Shown here one piece after another: positions 1 through 6,061 of a stretch of DNA of 6,061 nucleotides. Location of the stretch: positions 1 to 6,061 of the forward strand of contig DAOWJX010000043.1 of the NCBI GenBank assembly GCA_030640155.1, in the 5' to 3' direction. Numbering within the stretch: position 1 is the first letter of the stretch; every line of letters starts with the position of its first letter. The translations under genes were made by a program, and so were the position numbers. The notes under the pieces were generated by a model. The model did no database searches. It was not told the DNA's origin and saw only the letters and a list, made by a program, of their open reading frames with translations. Source of the stretch: Candidatus Aegiribacteria sp. (GTDB lineage Bacteria > Fermentibacterota > Fermentibacteria > Fermentibacterales > JCC-6).

Positions 1-614
1 AGAGCACCTCCGGAAGTCCCCTGCCGGGGGAAGTGGTTGATATTGGCTATTTTGATATTGTCGATGTAGATGCCGTTCTCCACAGGATTGCCGCCGCGCA
101 CGGCCAGGCCATTGTACTGATCGTCCACCTTCGCGATGGAAGGCAGCCCGGCAATTACGCGAGTTACATCACCAGCTGAACCGGGAGTCCTCCGTATCTG
201 CTCTCCTGCGAACTCCATTCGGCTGGTCGGCTGGGTCTCATCCTCAGCGAAATACTCGGGTCTGACCTCTATGGTTCCACCGGAAATGACCGCAATCTCC
301 AGTGAGAAATCGATAAAGGTCGACCGCTCAGACCTGACAATGATATCCGTCTTCACATGGGAATGATAGCCGACGCTTGTGACACTGATGCTGTAACCCC
401 CTACAGGAATATCGGCAATCGTGAAGTTTCCCGATGCATCGGTGATGCTACCGTACGAAGTACCGACCACCATCACGAAGGCACCAACGACCGGATCCTG
501 AGTTCTCTGAGAAACCACCTGACCTTTAATACTTCCAGTGGGTTCAGCTCCATAGGTAACTGATGCTATGACAATAAATTGAATGAACAATAAGAATGCT
601 GATCCAAAGCGCAT
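1..614 (-). CDS. TonB-dependent outer-membrane receptor with CarboxypepD-like N-terminal domain, partial (C-terminus outside window)
   Basis: Reading the minus strand from ATG at 614 gives 204 uninterrupted codons to the left edge; the beta-barrel lies outside the window. AGGAG sits 8 bases before the ATG and fixes this start. Residues 1-23 look like a signal peptide (short basic start, hydrophobic core 6-19, probable cleavage after Y21-G22-A23). Residues about 28-105 fit a carboxypeptidase-regulatory-like beta-sandwich (GSIKGQVV, then G-A-F-V at 44-47, TDASGNFTI at 58-66, IPVGGYSISVTSVGY at 69-83). Residues 114-122 (TIEVRPEYF) may include the TonB box. The plug follows, with TPGSAGDVTRVIAGLPSI at 143-160 and VRGGNPVENGIYIDNI at 172-187. 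Such receptors bind a ligand at the cell surface and import it using energy from TonB-ExbB-ExbD. The substrate (metal complex, glycan, peptide or other) cannot be told from this part. It is divergent from a TetR gene and probably controlled by it. The class is sure; the ligand is unknown. Confidence 0.93.
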   Translation of the reverse strand, partial: MRFGSAFLLFIQFIVIASVTYGAEPTGSIKGQVVSQRTQDPVVGAFVMVVGTSYGSITDASGNFTIADIPVGGYSISVTSVGYHSHVKTDIIVRSERSTFIDFSLEIAVISGGTIEVRPEYFAEDETQPTSRMEFAGEQIRRTPGSAGDVTRVIAGLPSIAKVDDQYNGLAVRGGNPVENGIYIDNIKIANINHFPRQGTSGGA

Positions 615-666
615 CTGTACTCTCCTGACTATCTCCATGTATCGATGGGATTGCTTTCATACTTGC

Positions 667-693
667 TAATCACATGATTTAATCATGTGATTA
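667..693. promoter_or_regulatory. Perfect 13-bp-arm palindrome, likely TetR-family operator
   Basis: The 27-base element has two perfectly complementary 13-base arms (left arm TAATCACATGATT) around one central T at 680; I checked all 13 pairs. It lies between the divergent receptor start (614) and regulator start (785). Length and symmetry fit the dimer-binding operators known for TetR-family proteins, which usually sit beside their own gene. It overlaps the candidate -10 of the receptor promoter. A possible -10 of the regulator gene (GATAAT, 708-713) lies just downstream, with no good -35 partner. One dimer or dimer pair bound here could therefore block both genes. That the neighbouring TetR binds it is inference from position. 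Confidence 0.75.
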
Positions 694-720
694 TGATACT
701 GAAAAAAGATAATTCGTCAA
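690..720 (-). promoter_or_regulatory. Candidate sigma70-like promoter for the TonB-dependent receptor
   Basis: On the minus strand TTGACG (720-715) could be the -35 and CATAAT (695-690) the -10, matching five of six consensus bases each. The spacer is 19 bases, longer than the ideal 17. The -10 overlaps the right arm of the palindrome at 667-693, which would suit repression by a bound TetR dimer. It implies a leader of roughly 70 bases. This is motif matching by eye only, and the promoter consensus of this organism is unknown. Confidence 0.3.
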
Positions 721-784
721 TACTTTCCGGGTTGCCGAAAAGCGACGAAAAGGTTACCTTAGCTGAGTCAAACCTGGAGGGTTT

Positions 785-1438
785 ATGAAAGACAAAGGTG
801 ACACCAGAAAGAGAATCATCCTTGCTGCAATAGATATTCTCAACAGTGAGGGTATAGGCGGAATCACCACCCGCAGCATCGCTGAAAAAGCCGGAGTCAA
901 CTCCGCCTCCGTGAACTACTACTACGGTTCCAAGGAAAACCTTATCGATCACGCTCTCAGCATGACACTGGAGCATGTCTTCAGCGACTGGATGATGATC
1001 CTTGAAATAGAGGAACTGGACCTTCCTGTCAGGATCTACTGCTTGCTGGATTTCACTATGGAAGGTGTCTTGAAATATCCGGGCATAGTACATTCGCACC
1101 TGTTCGACCCGCTGTCAAAAAAGAAAGCAAGGAAGGCTTTCGCGGAAAAGACGAGTTCCCTCCTGGACATACTTTCTACAATGCTTGAAGAACGTATGCC
1201 CCTGACAAAAGAAAAACTAAGATTGTCACTTGGACAGATGCTGCTCACAGTGATATCCGCAGCCATAATCCCGGAGCTGTTCACAGCGATCACAGAAGAA
1301 GAAATAACCGAAGATCAGGCAAGAAGCCGTTTCATTCTTTTCCTCCTGAAACAATTCCTCGATGTGGATCTGACGATAACGGATATTGTTCAGAGTGAAA
1401 TCATCCGGGTTCGTAAACTGGCTTTCAGAAGTGAATAA
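785..1438 (+). CDS. TetR/AcrR-family transcriptional regulator
   Basis: Complete 217-residue protein, a usual length for the family. The start at 785 is supported by GGAGGG at 776-781, though the spacing is short. The N-terminal DNA-binding domain covers about residues 7-54: TRKRIILAAIDIL forms helix 1, then the helix-turn-helix TTRSIAEKAGVNSASVNYYYGS at 28-49 with the family's typical Y-Y-Y-G-S-K ending at 45-50. The rest, about 60-217, is the mostly helical ligand-binding and dimer region. It is too variable to reveal the inducer, but its central acidic and hydrophobic helices fit the fold. TetR proteins usually repress a neighbouring divergent gene and themselves until a small molecule binds. 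The divergent receptor and the palindrome at 667-693 make that receptor the obvious target. Its 3' end faces the peptidase gene across 31 bases. The family call is sure; the ligand is unknown. Confidence 0.95.
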   Translation: MKDKGDTRKRIILAAIDILNSEGIGGITTRSIAEKAGVNSASVNYYYGSKENLIDHALSMTLEHVFSDWMMILEIEELDLPVRIYCLLDFTMEGVLKYPGIVHSHLFDPLSKKKARKAFAEKTSSLLDILSTMLEERMPLTKEKLRLSLGQMLLTVISAAIIPELFTAITEEEITEDQARSRFILFLLKQFLDVDLTITDIVQSEIIRVRKLAFRSE

Positions 1439-1469
1439 TCTTCGACAGCCTTACTGAGTAATCAATATC

Positions 1470-4016
1470 CTATGCGTTTATTCGCTCCTCGGGGTCTTCC
1501 GGCTGGATCGCTCTATATATGAATGTATACAGCTTTTCCCGTTTGAGGTATTTTGCGGCGGCTTCGTTCGCCTGTTTCAGACTGGTTTTCATAACTGCAT
1601 TATGGAACTTCTCAGAGAAATCCTCGTCTTTACCGAAAAGCATCGGTGCGCAATCCCGTCTAAACACATTTGCAGGCTTCTCTCCCATTTTTTTCCAGCG
1701 ACCGTCGAAATGAGATTTCGCAAGCTGAAATTCATCCTCGGTAAAACCTTCTGAGCCGGGTTCAGTGATTTCACGGAACATCCCTTCAAGCGCCTGCTCC
1801 TCCTTTTCGGGTGATGTCCCGATAGAGGCCATTAAGCCGCCCGTTCCGAAATGGCTGACATTCATCGAAAATACCATATAGGCAAGCCCTTCCTTATCCC
1901 GGAGGATTTTAAACAATCGCGCGGACATAGCTCCGCCAAGCATTTCGTTCACAATTGTCAGAGCCGGCAGGTCTTCATGACCCTCCGGCAGGCCTGGAGC
2001 CAATACAACGATAATTGTCTGGAACTGTTCCTTTGTTTCAATCAATTCCTTATCAGCGGCGAATTCTGCAGCAGGGCGTTCCGAGGGCTTACTGGATGAT
2101 AATCTGCCGAATGTCGCTTCGACTTTCTTACCAAGTTCATCAGGCTCGAAATCTCCCGCGAATATCAGTACCGCCTCGGATGGATTAAGGAGACCTTTCA
2201 GGTATTCCCGTATTCTTCCGCTGGTAATTCCGGGAACCGTCTCTATTAATCCATTTTCCGGAAGCCCATAACCCCTGCGGCCGTAAAGAACTTCCCATGC
2301 CTTCCGGAAAGCGTACCACCTGGGAAAATCGTGTATTGCCTTGATCTCCTTCTCGACTGTCGCACGGGTAGACTCTATTGCTTTGTCAGCCATTTCAGGT
2401 TCGGTAACCAGTTCATAGTAGAGATCGATAAATCGGTCGATATTCTCAGGGAGAACGGAACCTCCGATCTGATGCATTTCAGCGAAAACATATGCATTGA
2501 ATTCCGCGCCGATTGCAGCTGCAGCTTTATCGAATTCCACTCCGGGATGAGAATCCGTTCCTTGAAGCATCGAAGTAAGCGCGAGGTTGGTAATCCCCGC
2601 CTCGGGTGGGTTCTCGATTGCGGTGCCTGGCAGGGCTATCATCGAAGAATAGATCATATTGAGCGACGGGTCCGGCATCATTACTAGCCGCAGGCCGTTT
2701 TCGAGTTTGTGAACGGTTTTTCCGCGCCGCTGCGCCTCCCACAGTTTTGTATCCGTGAGTACAGGGACAATCGTTTTGTTCTCCTCCGGCAGATAGAAGG
2801 ACCAGTTGGCTTCATGTCCGAGAGATAGGTGCGCCCTTGCCGCACCTATTATCTGTTTGCGGTTCAGCGCTCTTACCCGCTTCCCGAATTCGTCCTCTTT
2901 CTGGAAACCAATCTTGGCAAAATCATCGGCCAAACTTATTGCTTTTGAGAAGTAGCTTTCTTCTTCACGGGCTTTCCCGGCAAGAACTCGATTCTTCGCT
3001 GATTCAAGTTCGATGTCTGTGGGTCCGGTTGTTTTCAATCGATGGATTTCCTCCATCATTATAGCCTGCACCCTCAAGGGATCGGAATCCTTTCCGCAGA
3101 AAGCGTTTATTGTGAGATAACCGTCCTCGGCAATGCACTCCTCATACGCATACACCTCCCAGGCCAGTTTTTCCTCTGTAATCAGTCTTTGATACAGCCT
3201 TGATGATCTGCCTTCCGTCAGATAAGAATTTATCACCTGCATTGCATAATAGTCGGGGTCTTTCATTCCGGGAATGCGCGTACCGTAAGCAGCGGCGGAT
3301 TGATCTATTTTACCATGCAGAACCTTGAAGCGAGGCTCCGTCTGCTGAGGTTCGGAAAGGTCGGGTGTTGTAACTTCACGCGATCTCAAACCGCTCCAGC
3401 TTTCCTCCAGAACATGGAATATCTCCTCTGTCCTGAAATCGCCAACCACAATGTAAGCCATGTTATTAGGCACGTAATGGCTTCTGTAGTAGTTGTATAT
3501 GCGGTCTCTGGGAACGCTTCCAATAAGGTCATGGCTGCCGAGAACCGTACGGCGGAGTGGATGCTTCTCGAAAATCAGCTTCAGCAGTCTCTCCATGTTG
3601 TACCTTATAGGATTATCAAGCGAAATCCGTATCTCTTCCTGAACAACGGAGCGTTCCCGGTTGACCTCCTCCGCAGGCAGCATGGAGTTCTGTATCTGGT
3701 CGGTGTGGATTTCAATTCCTTCGAGAATCTTTTCGGGAGGGACGCCTATCGTATAACAGGTCCAGCAATGGCTGGTCATAGCATTGAACATTCCGCCGAT
3801 AGCAGTAACATCTTCAGCAAGCTTACCGGTGCTTCTTTTATCAGTACCCTTGAAAAGCAGATGTTCGAGAAAATGCGATAATCCGTCGTGTTCATCGTCC
3901 TCGTTTATAGCTCCGGCTCTGGCTACTCCCAGCAATTCGACCCATGGGTATCGGTGGTCCTCAAGAAAAACGAGTTGCATCCCGTTAGCTAGTTTCACGA
4001 TAAAAGGTCTTTCCAT
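1470..4016 (-). CDS. M16 family zinc metallopeptidase (insulinase/pitrilysin type), single-chain, two M16 halves
   Basis: Complete 848-residue protein starting at ATG 4016, with GAAGGG 8 bases upstream. It is built from two similar halves, each an M16 domain followed by an M16_C domain. The first half, about residues 5-350, has the inverted zinc motif H48-F-L-E51-H52 in GLSHFLEHLLFKGT. Its third ligand glutamate is about 75 residues later (E127/E128 in ERSVVQEEIR). The second half, about 434-775, aligns at the same place as GITNLALTSMLQGT (474-487). There H-x-x-E-H has become N477...L480-T481, so it cannot bind zinc. Conversely the substrate-binding Arg/Tyr pair known in this family is intact only in the second half (R706, Y713 in LRDKEGLAYMV); the first half has I279 and W286. 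So the two halves are complementary, as in other one-chain M16 enzymes, which enclose and cut short unfolded peptides. I see no signal peptide, so the cytoplasm is most likely. The exact substrate is unknown, and no biosynthetic neighbours indicate peptide maturation. Confidence 0.95.
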   Translation of the reverse strand: MERPFIVKLANGMQLVFLEDHRYPWVELLGVARAGAINEDDEHDGLSHFLEHLLFKGTDKRSTGKLAEDVTAIGGMFNAMTSHCWTCYTIGVPPEKILEGIEIHTDQIQNSMLPAEEVNRERSVVQEEIRISLDNPIRYNMERLLKLIFEKHPLRRTVLGSHDLIGSVPRDRIYNYYRSHYVPNNMAYIVVGDFRTEEIFHVLEESWSGLRSREVTTPDLSEPQQTEPRFKVLHGKIDQSAAAYGTRIPGMKDPDYYAMQVINSYLTEGRSSRLYQRLITEEKLAWEVYAYEECIAEDGYLTINAFCGKDSDPLRVQAIMMEEIHRLKTTGPTDIELESAKNRVLAGKAREEESYFSKAISLADDFAKIGFQKEDEFGKRVRALNRKQIIGAARAHLSLGHEANWSFYLPEENKTIVPVLTDTKLWEAQRRGKTVHKLENGLRLVMMPDPSLNMIYSSMIALPGTAIENPPEAGITNLALTSMLQGTDSHPGVEFDKAAAAIGAEFNAYVFAEMHQIGGSVLPENIDRFIDLYYELVTEPEMADKAIESTRATVEKEIKAIHDFPRWYAFRKAWEVLYGRRGYGLPENGLIETVPGITSGRIREYLKGLLNPSEAVLIFAGDFEPDELGKKVEATFGRLSSSKPSERPAAEFAADKELIETKEQFQTIIVVLAPGLPEGHEDLPALTIVNEMLGGAMSARLFKILRDKEGLAYMVFSMNVSHFGTGGLMASIGTSPEKEEQALEGMFREITEPGSEGFTEDEFQLAKSHFDGRWKKMGEKPANVFRRDCAPMLFGKDEDFSEKFHNAVMKTSLKQANEAAAKYLKREKLYTFIYRAIQPEDPEERINA

Positions 4017-4028
4017 CTCTGTTTCCCT

Positions 4029-4127
4029 TCAATAGTTCTGTCTGAACCTTTTGCGCAGGAAGACGAGTCGTCCTTCGTCTATGTAAAGAATTCTTGTAGG
4101 AATGAACAATATTGGATATTCACTCAT
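4029..4127 (-). CDS. Possible 32-residue upstream ORF/leader peptide ahead of the M16 peptidase gene
   Basis: ATG at 4127 opens 32 codons ending in TGA at 4031-4029, only 12 bases before the peptidase ATG. The peptidase ribosome-binding site GAAGGG (4030-4025) overlaps this stop codon. The peptide starts MSEYPILFIPTRILYIDEGR and ends in a strongly basic stretch (R25-K-R-F-R29-Q-N-Y32). Its own ribosome-binding site is poor (AGG about 12 bases upstream), and a stop codon lies in frame six codons above the ATG. The tight coupling would allow translational coupling, but a 32-codon ORF can arise by chance. It could also be a remnant of an older gene end. I do not recognise the peptide. Confidence 0.25.
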   Translation of the reverse strand: MSEYPILFIPTRILYIDEGRLVFLRKRFRQNY

Positions 4128-4151
4128 AATCCAAGTACCTAATCAAGGCTA

Positions 4152-4179
4152 TTTATATTTAGTAAATGGACATTACCAA
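4152..4179 (-). promoter_or_regulatory. Candidate promoter for the M16 peptidase gene (and the small ORF before it)
   Basis: On the minus strand TTGGTA (4179-4174) and TATAAA (4157-4152) are separated by 16 bases. This matches the sigma70 consensus at four and five of six positions. It lies after the glycosyltransferase stop (4242) and about 135 bases before the peptidase start, in an AT-rich stretch. A transcript starting near 4145 would include the 32-codon ORF. It supports the peptidase being transcribed separately from the glycosyltransferase, but rests on motif matching alone. Confidence 0.4.
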
Positions 4180-4241
4180 TAGATAGTTCAGGAGATTCCA
4201 TGAGAAATACACAGAGAATCAATCTGGCTTGAGCAATGCTA

Positions 4242-5039
4242 TCAGGTTTGCCGATCGTCATACCAGTACTTTCTGGCGAACTTTTCGAAGCGCTTTGATG
4301 AAAAGAACATTGCATAAAGACCACGAACCAGCAAAGGGAGATAATGCCATTCTCCATGCTGATCGAACTTCCGCGTGGAGGCGATTGCCCTTACGGAAGT
4401 AAGGCGTGCAAGTTTCTGCTTGCGAGCGCGTCCCAGCTGTTTTAACCGCACCAGGAAATCAACATCCTCCGCAAACAGCTTCTCTTCATTGTAGCCCCCT
4501 ATCTCTATGAAGTCTTTCCGCCTGCAGAAGACAACGCCTGTATCCATGCCTGTTATCAGGATAATAGGTAACATGCCTATGTAATACGTCAGGGCGATAC
4601 CCAAGGACATACGATCAAGGGTAACTCCGGTTGAACCAGCAACCACCTTACCGCTTGAGATGGCATTATCGATTACATCGAACGTGTTCGGATGAATTAG
4701 GCTGTCCGCGTCCAGGAAACAGAGTATTTCTCCGTTCGCAACTGCTGCGCCGGCATTGCGTACTGCGGCAATAATGCGTTTTTCTTCTTTGACAACTATG
4801 CATCCTCGAGATCGAGCGATCTCAGCTGTTCTATCGGTAGAATAATTATCGGAAACAATGACTTCAATCGCATTGCTGCAATCTATGTAATTCGCGCTGG
4901 CGATCTCGACCGAGTCAAGCAATGCAGGAAGGTAACCCTGTTCATTGTAAGCAGGGATTATCAGGGAGAACCGTGGAGCAGGATGTCCAGCCATGATTCT
5001 TGTTTCTTTCTCCTTCGCAAGATAATATGTAATTGTCAT
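4242..5039 (-). CDS. Glycosyltransferase family 2 (GT-A fold)
   Basis: 265 residues from ATG 5039. The GT-A nucleotide-sugar-binding domain begins with SLIIPAYNEQGYLPALLDSV at 25-44 and continues with VSDNYSTDRT at 62-71. The metal-binding D110-A-D112 is in CFLDADSL. The conserved acceptor-side region is GGYNEEKLFAEDVDFLVRL at 181-199, where E191-D192 is the usual catalytic 'ED' position. Residues 147-164 are strongly hydrophobic (alanine, leucine, isoleucine, tyrosine), a possible membrane contact, though there is no clear multi-span membrane anchor. Family 2 enzymes transfer a sugar from a nucleotide or lipid-phosphate donor to lipid, glycan or protein; donor and acceptor cannot be read here. 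The start is uncertain: the ATG at 4994 (M16) starts close to the conserved domain, and AAGGAG lies 15 bases before it. The 5039 ATG has no clear ribosome-binding site. It is separated by 203-225 bases from both neighbours, and no other cell-envelope glycan gene is in view. Confidence 0.9.
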   Translation of the reverse strand: MTITYYLAKEKETRIMAGHPAPRFSLIIPAYNEQGYLPALLDSVEIASANYIDCSNAIEVIVSDNYSTDRTAEIARSRGCIVVKEEKRIIAAVRNAGAAVANGEILCFLDADSLIHPNTFDVIDNAISSGKVVAGSTGVTLDRMSLGIALTYYIGMLPIILITGMDTGVVFCRRKDFIEIGGYNEEKLFAEDVDFLVRLKQLGRARKQKLARLTSVRAIASTRKFDQHGEWHYLPLLVRGLYAMFFSSKRFEKFARKYWYDDRQT

Positions 5040-5065
5040 ATTCTAAGTTCAACGAATGATTCCTG

Positions 5066-5091
5066 AGAGAGAACACTGTTCGAATCTCTCT
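5066..5091. repeat. Inverted repeat in the leader of the glycosyltransferase gene
   Basis: AGAGAGA (5066-5072) pairs with TCTCTCT (5085-5091) across a 12-base loop. The interval overlaps an 11-base palindrome, GAACACTGTTC (5071-5081). It lies 27-52 bases upstream of the 5039 ATG within a gene-free 203-base gap (5040-5242). It could form an RNA hairpin or be a protein-binding site. There is no U-run on the minus-strand side, so it is not a convincing terminator for the upstream EEP gene. The arms are low-complexity GA/CT tracts, which lowers their weight. Apart from this and another short repeat at 5161-5180, I see nothing in the gap. Confidence 0.3.
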
Positions 5092-5242
5092 TTATGAATA
5101 TTACATAGGGATAGGTTTTCACGCCAGAGTGATTCACTGATGCAATATCAATTCAACAAGATCAGAATGTGAAATCTGATATCTGAAGTCTCAATCATTG
5201 ATAGCAGAATATCTCACGAATGTTGGACAAATTAATGCTACA

Positions 5243-6061
5243 CTATTCCATCATGCGCCTAAGATAAGCATCACTCTCATTAACTTTCAACCGAACCCAG
5301 AGAGGATTGTGGTCGGAGAGCTGATACGTCTTCCAATCACGATAGTATTTAGTGAAATTGCCATTGTATTTTGTACCATTAAATGCAGTCGTTTTGCTCA
5401 TTGCAGTTATGTAATCTGCTTCTTGACTCTTCGTGAAAGTATTCCGAAATAGTTTGAAGACTCCTGCATTCTTTTCATTGTCGATAAATCCCAGAATACC
5501 TTTCCTTGTCTTAAAGGCAATCTGATCGTAGTAGTGTGTACCTAGTACATTGGTCTTGCGGCGGAGAGCTTCAGGTACTTTAAATTTGTGTTTCAGTAAA
5601 GCCTGCATCGTTCTGTGTGTTGGGCTTATAATATTGAAATCACCAAGTAGTATTAGTGCACGATCCTCTTCAAGGTTAACATCTGCACGATCACTCAAGT
5701 ACTCAGCAATTGCTCCAATCTCCTGAATTCTTTCTTTGAGTTTTTTTCCTGAGTTCGTTCCATAATAGATATGCACAGTACAGATATCGAACTTGAACCA
5801 ACCAGACTGGAATGATGCTATAAAAGGAGTACGTCGGAATTGCTTTCCTGCAACGAAGTCATCCTCATCAATCTCAGCTTCTACTTTTGAGATAAGCATT
5901 TTTGTCGGAAGTACAATCTCACCAGCTATGTTTTGGAATTGGACCTTACGCTTATCAAAGGCAAATGTCATTCGCTCACCGTTACCACCGAGAACAGGAT
6001 CAGTTACATCGGTGGCGATATAATCCCAATTTGAACCCAGGATTCTCATTACTTTTTTCCA
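5243..6061 (-). CDS. Endonuclease/exonuclease/phosphatase (EEP) superfamily protein, partial (N-terminus outside window)
   Basis: The frame is open to the right edge, and four codons (W-K-K-V) precede the first ATG at 6049 in a stretch already inside the domain. That ATG is therefore almost surely internal, and the gene starts outside the window. Numbering from it, the DNase I-like signatures are in order: NGERMTFAFD at 23-32, RRTPFIASF at 72-80, H93 in CTVHIYYG, metal/catalytic G136-D137-F138-N139 in LILLGDFNI, THYYDQIAF at 171-179, and S245-D246-H247-N248-P in the C-terminal catalytic motif. The missing early part should hold the family's 'QE' glutamate. With most active-site residues present it should be a Mg2+-dependent phosphodiesterase or phosphatase acting on nucleic acid or another phosphoester; which one cannot be told. 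No signal peptide can be judged. It is more AT-rich than the peptidase gene (see findings). Its stop lies 203 bases before the glycosyltransferase start, which argues against tight operon linkage. Confidence 0.88.
   Translation of the reverse strand, partial: WKKVMRILGSNWDYIATDVTDPVLGGNGERMTFAFDKRKVQFQNIAGEIVLPTKMLISKVEAEIDEDDFVAGKQFRRTPFIASFQSGWFKFDICTVHIYYGTNSGKKLKERIQEIGAIAEYLSDRADVNLEEDRALILLGDFNIISPTHRTMQALLKHKFKVPEALRRKTNVLGTHYYDQIAFKTRKGILGFIDNEKNAGVFKLFRNTFTKSQEADYITAMSKTTAFNGTKYNGNFTKYYRDWKTYQLSDHNPLWVRLKVNESDAYLRRMME

Noticed and set aside
683..1099. 138-codon minus-strand ORF over the start of the regulator gene
   Set aside because: It lies antisense to the strongly supported TetR DNA-binding domain, has no recognisable domain, and covers the operator-side control region.
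1439..1469. Possible bidirectional terminator between the convergent regulator and peptidase genes
   Set aside because: The only symmetry is an 11-base palindrome, TTACTGAGTAA (1451-1461), which leaves no room for a hairpin loop. There is no GC-rich stem or U-run.
3300..3881. 193-codon plus-strand ORF inside the peptidase gene
   Set aside because: It is antisense to the conserved M16 zinc-motif region and its translation shows no domain, so it is a shadow of the real gene.
4058..4077. GACGA/TCGTC inverted repeat upstream of the peptidase gene, considered as a terminator
   Set aside because: The central spacer is one base and no T-run follows on the minus strand. It also lies within the possible small ORF, where chance symmetry is expected.
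4139..4357. 72-codon minus-strand ORF covering the glycosyltransferase 3' end and the gap after it
   Set aside because: Most of it overlaps the glycosyltransferase C-terminus in another frame, and the candidate peptidase promoter lies in its tail. No ribosome-binding site or domain supports it.
5161..5180. ATCAGA/TCTGAT hairpin after the EEP gene, considered as its terminator
   Set aside because: A six-pair AT-rich stem with an eight-base loop and no clear U-run on the minus-strand side is too weak to call.
5198..5452. 84-codon plus-strand ORF over the end of the EEP gene
   Set aside because: It is antisense to the conserved SDHNP motif region of the EEP gene and has no recognisable domain.
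1..6061. CRISPR arrays, tRNA or rRNA genes, insertion sequences, toxin-antitoxin or phage-defence gene sets
   Set aside because: I looked for regularly spaced repeats, cloverleaf-like sequences, transposase motifs and paired small ORFs and saw none. The EEP protein alone, cut at the edge, does not define a defence system.

Overview
The window reads as part of a Gram-negative chromosome of mixed, mid-range base composition. It carries a SusC-like/CarboxypepD-type TonB-dependent outer-membrane receptor, which needs an outer membrane, next to a divergent TetR-family repressor. The receptor style (signal peptide, carboxypeptidase-like regulatory domain, then a plug containing 'RPEYF' and 'RGGNPVEN') is one I associate with the Fibrobacteres-Chlorobi-Bacteroidetes side of bacterial diversity and related uncultured phyla. 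That placement is inference, and no RNA marker gene is present to test it.

Layout from left to right: (1) bases 1-614, minus strand, the N-terminal 204 codons of a TonB-dependent receptor that runs off the left edge. (2) 615-784, a divergent control region with a perfect 13-bp-arm palindrome at 667-693, the likely operator. (3) 785-1438, plus strand, a complete TetR/AcrR-type regulator. (4) 1470-4016, minus strand, a complete 848-residue single-chain M16 zinc peptidase, convergent with the regulator and separated from it by 31 bp. (5) 4017-4241, a 225-bp gap with a possible promoter and a possible 32-codon upstream ORF in front of the peptidase. (6) 4242-5039, minus strand, a family 2 glycosyltransferase. 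(7) 5040-5242, a 203-bp gap with small inverted repeats and no gene. (8) 5243-6061, minus strand, the C-terminal 272 codons of an endonuclease/exonuclease/phosphatase (EEP) superfamily protein that runs off the right edge and is visibly more AT-rich.

The only functional unit that the sequence itself supports is the receptor-TetR pair: two divergent genes sharing one strong palindrome, as expected for a locally regulated uptake system of unknown substrate. The peptidase, glycosyltransferase and EEP protein share a strand but are separated by gaps of 203-225 bp, so they are more likely separate transcription units than one operon. I did not find a convincing new multi-gene system. The best leads are the operator, the small ORF ahead of the peptidase, and the compositional change at the right end.
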